From the NCBI GenBank assembly GCA_000499405.2, contig HG738139.1, positions 8,208,616 to 8,272,615 on the forward strand: 64,000 bases of DNA, in the 5' to 3' direction. Source of the stretch: Onchocerca volvulus. Its lineage: Eukaryota; Nematoda; Chromadorea; Rhabditida; Onchocercidae. Position 1 is the stretch's first letter. Each line of letters starts with the position of its first letter. The translations under genes were made by a program, and so were the position numbers. Of this stretch, positions 11,093 through 23,883 are shown piece after piece. The notes beneath the pieces were generated by a model. The model saw only the letters and a list, made by a program, of their open reading frames with translations, was not told the DNA's origin and made no database searches.

Positions 11093-13656
11093 AATTAATT
11101 GAGTACTTTTTTTTTATTTGATAAACAAAAAGTTAGATCAGTTCAGCGTGAATTTGCATACTTTGATTATTTGCACATTATCCAAATCTCTTCTTAAATT
11201 CCGTCTTTAAAGCATTCCAAATACAAACATCAAATCATTCTTAAAGGAATAATTGCATCGTAATGAAAACGACATCAGTGAATTAAAATCTCAGATCAGA
11301 TTTTATTTTCAAAGATTTGTTAAAATTCTCATTTTTTATTGGCCATCAGCTAATCAAATAGGATACCAAATGATGAAGTATTAGACCGGACAATAAATTG
11401 TTAAACTGTGAGTATTATCGGAAGTTTTTCTAATTCTTTGAATAAAACCACTATTTTTTTAAAATTGTTTCTTTTCATATCCAAAATATTTTAATTGGCA
11501 TAACCATTAACTCAAAAAAATCTAAAATAATAAATTAATCAGTTTTTTCTCATTTTCTTCTGACAAACAAACTCCAAAAGTTTTCATTGAAAAGCGAAGA
11601 TTTTTGAAAATTTGTTATGTTAGCAATAGGCTTTGGCTTTGAAAGAGTATTATTTTAAAAGCCATACATTTGCTTTCAGGAATAATCACAACTTTAATGC
11701 TTGCCTTTTTGCCATTTTCAATAAATATCTGCCAAGTTTTTATTTATTTCCCTGACAAGTAGACATTCCTTTTCTGAACTGCTTCAAATATACATGAAAA
11801 ATTAAGAAAGAAATAAAAACGTTTTCATGAAAAGTGTTTAACGTAAGGTGTAAAAAACACTTAATTAGTTTTCGACAATGACGAATTCGCATTTCATATA
11901 ATTTGAGCTTATCATTATGACGTCCGAGTGAATGGTGAGCATGGCGTGATTTGTCTAAGCTTAAAGCATACGAGAAGGCAGTAGGAATTGGAACTGATTT
12001 TATTACTAAAAATTCTTTGGTTTTATAAATTTATGAATTTAGTATTGTAACTTCGAAAAAGCATTTAATTAAATCGTCTCTTTCATGATATAACAATTAT
12101 CATTATTATGATAATCATTTATTTTGTAATCTCCAGAATAGTGAATCTTCTATTTCGTTCTTTCTTCAGCTATTTTCATCTTTTCTAGAAATGATACTCT
12201 TCGAAATGACTCTTAAGTATTATTACGTTACATGTCAGGAATTATACGCCTTCTAGAAATTAAAAGAAAAAAGTTAACTTAGTATTCAATTTAAACTTTA
12301 ATTCATCATCTGCTTCAAAATTTTGGTTATCACTTAATTGTCATTTGAAGAAACTGAGAGTAAATAGAAAAAAAAAAACTCTACCGCATTACTGACACGC
12401 ATAGACACGTTGTCAGTGTCAATGTCCCATCAAACAGGTAAATTATTAAGCTACCTGAAAGTAAGACAGATTTTGACACAGTAAGCAATCAACTTTTAGA
12501 TGTATAAGAATTTATATTTCCCAAGTTCAAAATGTAAGCGGAATGGACAATAGAAATGGACAAATGAAGGAAATAATGAAATATCCCGAATAGCTCAAAA
12601 TAATGAAATTTGATGAAAAAGCGCCAAATTTTGAAAACGAATACGGTTCGAATATAAATCTTTCGTCGTTATGTGATGAAAGCTGAAGAAGGATTTGAAA
12701 ATTTTCAAAGAAAACAAACTTTTGAAGATCACAAATGACATAAAACAAAAAAATGGTCAAGAATTTGAAGTGATGTTAGAAATGTTTTTTTTAGAAAATG
12801 GAAAGATATGCTACTGAGCATATTATCGAATCGAATGAATACACTATGAAAAAAAGTTGGCCGATTAATCCAGCAAATATTTGGCCAAAATTAACTTTAT
12901 TTCCTTATAGCTTAAAGATAGGCTAAGATGACTTTGTAAAGCAAAAAATTGATAAAGGATCGCTTTAGGAAATTCTTTAAAACATTTATCTGCAAATTCG
13001 AAACAACCAACGAACAATTAAAATAGTAATCATACCGAAAGCATGAAATTTCTAGTTTAAAAAAGTTATTGAAATAAGAAAGGTAATCTTATCTCTTGTT
13101 GATATCTTCTCTTTAGTATGAAAAGGTCCTGGAAAATATTTGAATTGTATCGTTTAAAATTTCATTTAAAAGACAGAAAAATGAGGAAATCTTTTCTCAA
13201 AATCAATTGTCGATTTCTTGGAGAATTATCTCCAAGTTCTGAATACTAATTCAGAAAAGCAACAAGGTCATAAATGATTTTCCTCGTTGCAAAAAGGTCA
13301 AATGAAATAACAGAAAGGCAGCTAAAAACAAGAACAAAGAAATTGATTGGAAAAAAATCAATTCTTCAGAACCAAATATCTGGATAAATTAGAAATAGAA
13401 GCATTTGGGGTTAAGACATCGAATGAGTAATAGAATCCAAATATTTCATAAGAGATGAGAATACAGGTTTATGTATTTCCTGTTTCCTCTCAATCTATGC
13501 TGAATTTCTTGATATAAAGTGAAAACAAAATAATTCAAGAACAATAGTGAAATCAGGTGGGAAGAAAAGGTATGTAAAGAGAATCTAAAATATGATATTA
13601 GCTACAGTTTTTTCAGAAATCATTTCATTTTTCTACTGCAGCTAGTCTGTCTGATT
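11093..13656. other. Intergenic, no supported gene
   Basis: About 2.5 kb of AT-rich DNA. The longest open frame, 12527-12760 on the minus strand, is Phe/Ile/Ser-rich with no family resemblance. The 3' part may contain the promoter and first exons of the TMEM132-like gene. Confidence 0.45.
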
Positions 13657-13856
13657 TTCAGTACCTTTTTTATTTGGTAACAGAGTTTGGGATTTTATTT
13701 GGGATCTTTCGGGGCCTGTTATGTTCACTTCTTGTTATTACTATTATCATATCGAGGTAAAATTTCTATGATGAATACTGTAATTTTATGGTGAAAGTAA
13801 TTTGAGAAATATTAAATGAAATCTGTTAATTTTGTCAATGACTAGCATTTTTGTAG

Positions 13857-16800
13857 GAATATATCTGTCTGTGGCCTCTGATATCAATGCATTTGTATTA
13901 TTCTCGCCTCAGCATGGTGCAAGTTATAATAGAACAGTAATTTTTTTGCAGGTTTGTTGTGGCATATTCCATTGAAAATTAACAGCTTTGTTTAAATTTC
14001 AACTATTTTTAATAAATTATCTGAAATTATATAAAATTAAAAGAACTTTTTTCTTTTAACTCATTTTACTGTTGCAGGATGGTTGTCCATCTCGTTCAAG
14101 TTCTATCGTGGGGATGCAATCTGGACGACGTCATGTACTTCCGCTAGATAACATCAGAAGGCCCGATTGTGCTGTGCTGATTAAAATTGCTTCAACTGTG
14201 ATTTCTTTGGTAAAAATTATTATTTTAGATTTATTCATGGAATAATTCATACAATCACTATTTATTCAGGAAAGGCCATTTGTGGATTTGATAGCAGTAG
14301 CAGATGTTTCAATATTATCTCACGTACGTCAGCCTCTTTGTATTACCGCCCAATTGATACTATCAACGTCAGTAACAGTTCCGATATCTTGCATCTTATC
14401 ACCATTCGATTCTGCTCGCCAATCGTGCCTTTTGCGAATCATTGTACCGTATTCTTGGTTTCCACTTAACAGCAGCCATAAGAAGGTTTATTGATTTTTC
14501 AAGTTATAATACATCTCATATTTGTTATCTTTCTATCGATTAAGAAGAAAAGTTTCATGGAATTTAACTTCATAAGTCACAACTTTTTTAAAAAATTTGT
14601 AATTTACAGATCATTACACTTCTGCATTCGACGGATAATGAATGTGGTAGTGTTCATGCTGAACTACATCGCACAAAAATATTATTATTATCGCCTCCTC
14701 CAAATTACAAATCATTTGATCTCGACAAACAATTACCCACGTTGTATGTTCAACATAAATTCCAAAATCTTGAAGAAACTCATTCATGTGAAACTTTCAT
14801 TCTTGTATTGAAATTTGAAATCCAAACTATCTGTCAAAATTTATCGTTAATTCGAAAATTATGGATTGGTTTGATGAAGGGAAGTAAAATGCCAAGTTTC
14901 ATATTTTCTATGAACACAGAATTAACAACTACCAATAAAATGCATAAAATTCAAATTGTGTAATGATTTTTTCAAATTCAAATCATTTTCAGGCATTTGC
15001 AGCTATTGTCACCAACGAATTTTACCCTTGTGGCAAATTCGCTTACAACTCTCTTGTTGCATTTCGATTACGACGGTAGCAATGAAACTCGCTTCACTGC
15101 CATACAGATCAGGTTCTTTCCATCAATTTTTATGAGTCTGGAAGAAATCTCGATTCAATATTTTTCTTAAAAGCTATCGCAAGAAAGATTATAACCTGTT
15201 TCAATTAGCTATGGCAAGTGCATAGTATTAGCATAAGTTTGGATGCTGCACGTTTAAACGACGATATGAATGATATTTCTAATTTCAGAATTAAAAAATG
15301 TCAATTCTTTCCATTAGATAAAACATTGCAGAATCTGGCTGAGCAGCTCTTTGAAACTTCTCAGCGTCACTTCAGCAAATCCAGAATTATGGACAATACA
15401 AGTGGAAAGTGCTGCTCATCCTGATACTTATATGACCTTCACATGTCTCTATCATTCTTCTTCATCTTTAGATAGTAATTTGGCAAGGTAAGCTGAATTC
15501 GATTAGCATTTTTTTTGACTATTTTTTGTTCTCAGTTCTTCAATGTACGAAGTATTTCTTACTTTAATTTGCATTTATTCGCAAATTATCTTTTGCGTCA
15601 TCGTCCACAATCATTTAACGATGAATGATATTGTTTGAAATGCTAATTTTCATTTAATATTTCAATACACTGTGATGTATGTGAATGAATTTTTCTTCAC
15701 TTATATTTGTTGCCGCGAATGGCGCAGAAGCGCATAAGTGATAACTGGAAAAGAAAGTATAATCAGTTTTTTTCTTTGAATTAAATGAAGGCTAAATCTC
15801 AAATTTTAAAATTATGCTTCATTTTATTATCCATTCCGACTGGATATTCACATTACAGCACTGATCCAGTTTTTACAGATTCAGCGGATATATAATGATG
15901 ATGTTGTTCAAAGTAAAAGACTCAATAGGAACAAAGTCTGAAAGACAATCGAACACTATCAGCAATGATTTGGTCAAAATTGATTGGGAAGTGCAATATT
16001 TCATCTCTGAAAATTCAACTTATAAGGTACGACGCTTCATTAATTTTTCTTGAACAAGCTCAATAATAAAATAAAAATTGCGCTTAATTGTATTTCGTCT
16101 AAAAGTGAGGTCACGTTGCTATGCACCATCACACTACGATTGATTATAGAAATTTTGATAAGAATTCGTTGGAAATAGCATAAAATCACTTTTTTTTTTT
16201 TTTTTTTTTAAATCACTCTGCTGCTTATGTGACTGATAATTTGACCGAAATCGATTCTCATTTCATCGGATCGAAGTTTCAGTCCTTTTCTGCTTTCATT
16301 TACTGAATATTATTACTCATACATGGCAATAAATTTGCTAAGATTTAGATTCTGTAAACAATAATTCAACTTTTTAGGGTAAAATGACAACAAAGAGAGT
16401 GACAACGCAGTTTCGCATATTTTCGGATTATGTCTATGCTTTGCTGCCAATGATCAAAGTAATGATTTTTTATCATTTGTGCCGAAAGTATTTGAACTAT
16501 TCCATGATTATGGAGATGGAAGATTATATTTAGAGTTGAGTTGAGTTTCTTCTAATGAACAGGTATTCAGGGAGAAAATTTGGTCAATACAGCGGTACTT
16601 TCGGGAAAACAAGCTGCAATACCGATGAGAATATTTTCCGTTATGGAAGGTGGAAATCTAAATGATGTAACAAGCAGTTCATATTGTTTGAGTGCCGAAC
16701 CACGAGTTCTGAAGGCTTCACCAACTTGTAGTTCCATCTACGTTGATGGGTTTGTCTATGCTATCGATGCTAATAATTACAATTATGATGGAAAATATTT

Positions 16801-19800
16801 CTTCCTACTGATATCTATAAATGTTGGTGACTGATTTCTTGGAATTGACAAGTTTAAGACTGAAAATTTTATTTTTATTGAACTTTAATTTACATCTATC
16901 TCTATCACAATCTGTTTTTAAGCAACTTTCAGATTTATAAACAAAAACTCTACCAGAACACCTTTTTTTTTTTTGAAACTGAGATTAATTTTCTGATTTC
17001 AAGTGGTAGACGAATTATAAACACTTTTTACGTAAATTATAGATCAGAGTTACGCGGTATGAGTAAAGTTAAAGTACATGTTCATTTCGAAGAATTGATC
17101 AGTTCGATCGAAGTTACAGTTTGGTATCCACGACTTCCAATAACTGTTTGGTTATCAGATCCAGTACTGAATGCCATCAAAGGTCTTCTTGTTTATATTT
17201 TCTTCAGAACAGTTATTTGTAATGAAACGGAAGCTCAGACTTAGGCTCAGGCTCAGGCTGTTGCGGTAATATCCAGGATAGCCATTTCAGAATCAGCCAA
17301 TTAATTAACTGGATACTTTTACTAGTATCACTTCATTAATTCAGCTAAAGTAACTACTATTAACTATCTTTTTTCTCTTCCCATCGCTACCAAAAAAGTT
17401 TCCAAGTTTATCATTTCAGATTGGCAAATAGCAGTATGGAAATGGCTTCCTAGTAGACGTAAAAGGGAAGCCCGACAGTTTGGATGTACCAATAAGTACC
17501 AACAAGCTGAGGTACAGTTATTATCTACTGATAAGAGACAACTTACTAACTTTATTATTTCACTTTCCGTGATAACTTACTTGAGATGAGATTCAGTCCA
17601 GCGGCTTAAATTATTTCATCGAAATAAGATTTTGAAAAATTAACGGTACTTATGTTAAGTCAATCCGCATGATTTTATGCTAATGGTATTTTTGGGTACT
17701 AATCCAACTGCTATTTGTAGCAAATAAATTTGGGCAGCCGAATATTTGTCTACTTCAAGATCAAAAAGCATTTTCGAGTGAATTATCAAATTTTGCAGGT
17801 TCGCATCCTTGCAAGTTATTATGTGGGCGATAAAGAGACTGGAGAACGGATCTATCTATCCGGCGATCGAGATATTTTATTTGATGTGACATCATTGACA
17901 ATGAGTCATGTACATAGTTCAAATATTGCTGTCGCCGTTGTATTACCTCAGCAAGATCGCATTTTTGTTGTGGCTCATCGTCCCGGTTCCGCCAGGTTTG
18001 TAAATAGTGAGTAATTCGGGATGAAATCATTTTATGATCTCTAATGTCACAGTCTATCGATAAGAATTTTATAGGATAACGGTTCGCTCGAATATTCCCA
18101 GTATTGATTATGGCAGTACTCCAATTGTGGTATATTTATTATTATTTTTATTAATTTTTTGATAGTACTTTTTTCTCTTGCTTTATTTTTTTGAGAAAAA
18201 ATCTGCCTGTTGAATGTGCAGGTGACAAAAGATACTGTCTCCATACGACGACTTGCAGTGGAAGGAATTGTTGATGTTGCTTTGAATATTGAACGAATTC
18301 CTAAAAGAACTCACGAATATATCGTTTCAACATTTATTCAAAATACTTTGACTTATAAATATCAGGTAAACTTTCTGAAACTTTCATTCCTACTAACTTT
18401 TCACATTGGAATTGGAATAAGTAAAAGGAATTGAAGATAAATTAAAATCAGAAGACATTTCCCATTTTATCGCCACAATGTGAAATATTGTTATGAATCA
18501 GCATAAATGTCAAGTGAGCGGAAACAAAACTGAAATCCAAAAATATCACAACTGATAATTATTGATAAGAACGAATGGAACTTTTTAGCTGTATGAGAAA
18601 TGAGAAATTCGATCAAATCTGATGTGAAGAAAGCGGAAAAAAATTTGATGAAAATGACGTTTTGAATGAAATCTTTGCAGCATGCCACTCTGGTCTGCCG
18701 ATTATATTTCTCGGATGAACAGATGCTTGAATTAACCGATCTTCCATCAGAGCAGTACGTATTGCGAGGTTGGAGTTCAAATGAGCAAGCCATAGCATTG
18801 AATCACGGGTCGAATGGCCAAAATATCGAATTAATCGTTTTACAAAATGTCAAGAATGTACTAATCTCGATCAGTCTACATAGTCCAGCCCAGTGCAGTG
18901 AGCCAGATTCCAGAGCTATCGTTCAGATCGATTATCCGGTACAAATCGAATTCAATGAAAGGAAGCTTACCAGCACATCATCTATTATTCATTGTTAGTT
19001 TGGTCTATGAACAAAAAAACTAGGTTAAATTAGGTTAATTAGATAAAATTAGATTAATTTCATTATGATCCAATCACATAATCATGTTCCTCACTTTTTT
19101 CTTTCAATAAATGCTCCATCATTTCCACAGAAATTTTAGCAGTAATTTGGATCTTCTAATAATGTCTTTATAAATCTAGTCTTTTTCTCGAATTCGAACA
19201 AATAATTTGGCTAAATATAATACAACACTTTATCAAAAGAACTTTTTTAATTTTAAATCGTTTGTTTTAAAAAAGTTTGGGATGATTTTCTCGTTATGGC
19301 AATTTAATAATACTTACTCTTCTTTTACTACCTAAAATATTATTCTCTAATCCCTTTACTCGTCAATCCAAATCGACAAATCATACTTTGAAACTTGACA
19401 AATTTTAAAAGATGAAAACATTCAAAAAGAAATCATAAGAAATAATTAACGCATAGTTTGAACTATTCAATTTTTTGATTCAAACTTAACTTCGAAAAAA
19501 CTCTGCTGTTTATATCGAAAATTTCAAATATTTGATCTTCAAAAACAAAAAAATAACAAATTTTCATTTTTCGTTATAATAATATGTTAAATCTAAAAAT
19601 TATTTTTTTCTCATGCTTAAGTTAAATCTTCAGATATTGATACATGATAATCAACTGTGATTGGGCGATTTACAATATTAGTATTCACAAATCTTAATAA
19701 TTGTAACGATGACAGCCTAATTAAGATCTCATCTGAAAAGGAATATTGTAGATAACAACAGCACAAGACTGGAATCAGCAACGAATTCTGGTGGTAGGTG

Positions 19801-21103
19801 GAATTCGGAAGTTTTGCTCGGATTGATCGTACTCTTGGCAGCACTAATAGGTATTGTGCATATGATAGGTTCAAAGGCTAGACAACCATTCAACGAAGGT
19901 TATGAGAAGTTAGTGCTACCAATACTGACCCGATTAAGTTCATCAAGTTCATATGGGAAGGATGAGAATTCGCAGGAATGGGTTTGGTTATCGAAAGCAC
20001 AGATTGATAGTACCAGTATAAACAGCAGGTTTGTCATTCATTTGTGTGTGTATGAATATGATAAACTTGATAAGGTTTATTTTGATAAACTGAGAAGGAA
20101 AAAATTGCTGTTGCAAACTTAAACGCTGCAATATAATATACAGTAAGATGTATATGAAGAGTAAGAGAGTGTCGATGATGTCACATTAGAAGTTTCTGAA
20201 ATGCCTTGAAATGGAGCATGAATGAACTTCAGGCTGTCCTCCGAAGTATTGACCTTTGACATTATTGCTACGTGAATGAAATATGTGCAAAAGATAATTC
20301 AGGTATTCACAGAAATCAACTATGGATGTTGCTGATAATACGTCAAATATAAGCACTGGAAGTATGCAACGTAGCATATCGTATCGTGGATCAGAAATCA
20401 GCGTATTTATATCTCCACAACCTGCTGTAGCTGTAAGTTCAATAATTGTTGAAGTCTAATCCTAAGCTGGATTATTTAATTAAAGCAATTTGTCAACTTT
20501 TCCTGTGCCTCTCTACTGATAAAACCTGAATAAATACTTAAGTATTTTTATATGTGCTACGACTGATATCAGAATTTCACGATAGATATTCAATTTAATG
20601 TTACACAAAAAGTTATGGTAGAATAATCGATTACCTTCAACTTGCAAATGTTTCAGATTAATCTTGATTCACTGGGAAGACATACGACAAGTTGGCGTGG
20701 CAGACCGAAAGCCAAGTTGGCAAGAAATGGAATGATTGATAGCAGTTCTTCGGAACACAATCTTTCCAGATATTCATGTATGAATTCGAATGGTAAGACT
20801 GATGAGCTGTTCTTGAATTTGAGAATCCTTGTATCCCTCAATCTTTATAGGAAGACAATCTAGGCTCAGGCTTTCTATCTAGCCGTCTACAGCCTGTAAC
20901 TCTTGAAATAACTATATTTGTTGTTTATAGGATACAGCTTTACTCCTGTCGCCTCCAATGTCAACGAGAAAAGCCCATGGAACAGAGTTGGAGGAGGAAC
21001 TGCTGCAGCAACACCTAAACAGGTATGTTGGCGGCATATCGATCGTGATTTTAGCCTCGATACCATGCCTAATATCGATGGAATTCGAGAAACGATCACC
21101 TAA
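13857..21103 (+). CDS. TMEM132-family single-pass transmembrane protein
   Basis: TMEM132 proteins are type I membrane proteins with large extracellular domains, linked to cell adhesion and neuronal functions. Exons with consistent phase: 13857-13951, 14078-14209, 14270-14485, 14610-14740 (end uncertain), 14993-15112, 15332-15487, 15879-16026, 16378-16458, 16571-16749, 17043-17182, 17420-17511, 17799-17995, 18075-18129, 18222-18365, 18681-18993, 19752-20028, 20303-20432, 20657-20792, 20931-21103. Family signatures include FVLFSPQHG near the N-terminus, ANPELWTIQV, LVNTAVLSGKQ, EVTVWYPRLPITVWLSDP, VRILASYYVGDKETGERIYL with the following SGDRD, a membrane helix (VLLGLIVLLAALIGIVHMIG, about 19811-19870), then the cytoplasmic WVWLSK and RGSEISVFISPQP motifs. 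The summed coding sequence gives about 970 residues, near family size. The first coding exon is not fixed: 13660-13757 has a hydrophobic stretch (FLLLLLSYRG) in the right phase but no ATG. The last exon can be read in two frames depending on the upstream donor. Confidence 0.85.
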
Positions 21104-23883
21104 GTGCCACCTTCATTCCATACTTCTTATCTCCCATAGTTATTTGGAATTTCACTTTTTTTACTTGCTTCACTGTTTATATTTCACCGCTTCCGTAATT
21201 TATCATTTATCATTCCTCACATCACATTATATAAACTTCTTATTGCTTTGAATCAGAAATTAAAAGTATGAATTCGAGTTTGTAGTTTTTCGATTAATCA
21301 AGATCATAAATTAAGAATGATTTATATAACCTAGCCGTTATTTGCTCAGTAAAGAATTTAATAGCTAGCAATATTTCAAGATCAAGAAAAAAAGCATTAT
21401 TCCAAGATCAAAACTCTCAAGGCCAACTACCTGTTGAGTAAAAAGATCGGCCTTGTCATATCAGAAAAACATAGCGCTACTAACAAGAAAGTCGCCATAT
21501 TAAATAATGATCGGATGAATTTGTTTATTCGTTAGACGCTTTAGGATGCAAATCAAGAAAAAAATGTTCAGCTAATCTTAGTTATCAGTCAATTATAGGA
21601 TGAATAATTATCAGTCAATTACAGGCTGAAAGCAACATGCAATCTTTTATGAAATCCATTTAACTCTTGATATTACTTGCTCTCGCCTCTTCAAGCATTT
21701 CTTGTTTCCACCGTACTTTGTTAATTCTAAACCATCTTTCTCGATTGGTTTCGCGACGTAAGTTGCAAGTGTTAAAAATCAAATATAATAAATAATTTCC
21801 GATTGAGTTCGCCTATGACAGTTTATCTGTCGATTCTTTTCACCATTTTCCAACTACTAGAACTAAATTCTTAGCAAAAAGCATTCATTCTTCCAAGAGT
21901 ACATTTTCAAATCAAAAACGAAACCAATTATCAAAATGCATTCAGCACTTCTCTTGCTATGTATTGACCGTTTGAAATAAGTTCCTACGGGTAAAATATT
22001 TTTCGCATTGTTTGCTTCCATAAAAATTATTCCATTATTATTTTTTAACAATCGTCTAGCGAAACATATCAAATTTACATCTCATTCATATGCTCAGCTC
22101 GGTGAAGGCATTTCTGTTTCGTTAATTTTAAATTAAATTGAAACAAATGACGAAGAAAATTCAGTATCAGCATTCTATTTGTTTATTAAACTACTAGGAA
22201 AGAACTTCAACTATATATATCTTGATGACATCGGATATTGCAATCAGAAGTCAACTGGTATTTGTGCTTATAACAGATATTTAAATTATTAAAGGATAAA
22301 CAATACCGTTGGAACACATAACTCCACAACTACAAGTACTTCAAAAAAAACAAGAGAATCTTTTTGATTCCTCAACACCAGTTCGAACCAACCCAAAGGT
22401 AATTAGTATTTTTTATCTAGCAATTATTTAACTGATCTACTAGAAGTTTGATGAGGTAGCAAGTATAAGAAACATGTATCGCATTAATATTGCGATGCAA
22501 ACTTAGCCACTTCCCCAAAGTTATAACGAATGAAACCAATTCTAATATTAAAATTGTCTTTGAATTAATAAATTTACAGTCCACAAACTAGTCTAGATTA
22601 ACATCAATTAACAACTTCATTCTGCATCTTATCAAATTTTTTGATATGTTCTGTTTCCGTTGCTATATTACTGCACTCTCAATAGTCCTGATGACTTCAG
22701 CAGCTGAGAGATAAAAAGATTCCTTCCCGTCAGCACTGTAAACTATCTTAGGAAATAATATAGAAGTATTGTATGTAAACTAAAAGCTAACATAAAGGAT
22801 ATGTAAAAGTGGAACATGGAATAAAAGTTATTAGGTGAACTGGTGCCGAAGCCAAACAAAAATCAGCAAACAAAAAAATAGAACATACCCGCTGTGGATA
22901 TTTAATCCAAAACTTAACGATTGAGGTCGAAAAGAATAACATAAAAGGGATGATTACACTGCATTGCATGTGTCGACTAGGCAAAAATAATAATAAAAAT
23001 TTCGAGAAACGAAATTTCCAGAAATTTTTCAATACAAAAAAATCGATTTCGTCCGGTCTAGATGACATTATAGCTCTTTCATTTTTTTTTTTTTTTTTTT
23101 TTTTTTTTACGGCCCATATCATTTCCGTTTTTTCTGCTTTGTGTTTCAATTTTTTTCATTTGAAATAAAATTTATTTTTATTTTCTTTTCTGAGCCGACA
23201 CTGGAATTTTTCCTCTTTTCGCCAAATGACAATATCATATCAAATAATCACAACAAAAATGCGAAGATAATAAAATAACTATAAATAACACAGACTTTAG
23301 AAGGAACTGTTTTTAAGAACTGGGGAACACAACTGTGCGAGAACCTGTGCAGGTTTATTAATAGCAGTGATTACTACTATAGGGAAATCATCAAACATTG
23401 TGAGAAAAGAGCTAGGAATTTTTGAATAGAAACATAAGATCAAGATTTGACTTTAAAAAAAATTTTGCAGAAAATATAGCCTGCTCAAGTATTTTCCATA
23501 GATGCAAAAAATCCTGCCTGAAAGTGAAACATGCAAGATTCAGCGACCAAATATTCTTTCAGTTAATCTTCATTGCCATCATCGTCCGACTGAAAACCCA
23601 TTTTATTAATATTAAATAAAACTGCATTTCAACAGAATACATCTTAACAAAGAAAAACTAGAATTCTTCGGACACGAAAGCAAAGCAGAGATTGAAAACT
23701 GGAAACCTTAATAGATGAAAATCCCCAAAGCCTGTTCAGGATTATTCAAGATTAAGCTCATAAATCAATGAATCCAAGAAAAAATCTTCAATGTCACAAA
23801 TGAACAGCACTTGGTTAAAGCGTATGCTGCGTGAGGTTGATTTAGAAATGGTTAGGCTACTGCAATGACAATTTCAATCTTAA
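21104..23883. other. Intergenic between convergent TMEM132-like and RBM26 genes
   Basis: No gene supported. A short segment at about 22296-22401 lies between a weak acceptor (TTATTAAAG) and a good donor (AAG|GTAATT) and could be an extra 3' exon of the TMEM132-like gene: in one phase it gives a 23-residue Thr/Ser-rich tail ending in TGA. A poly-T run lies at 23083-23108. Confidence 0.4.

Noticed and set aside
17761..18030. Minus-strand 89-codon ORF
   Set aside because: Antisense of a well-supported TMEM132-like exon.
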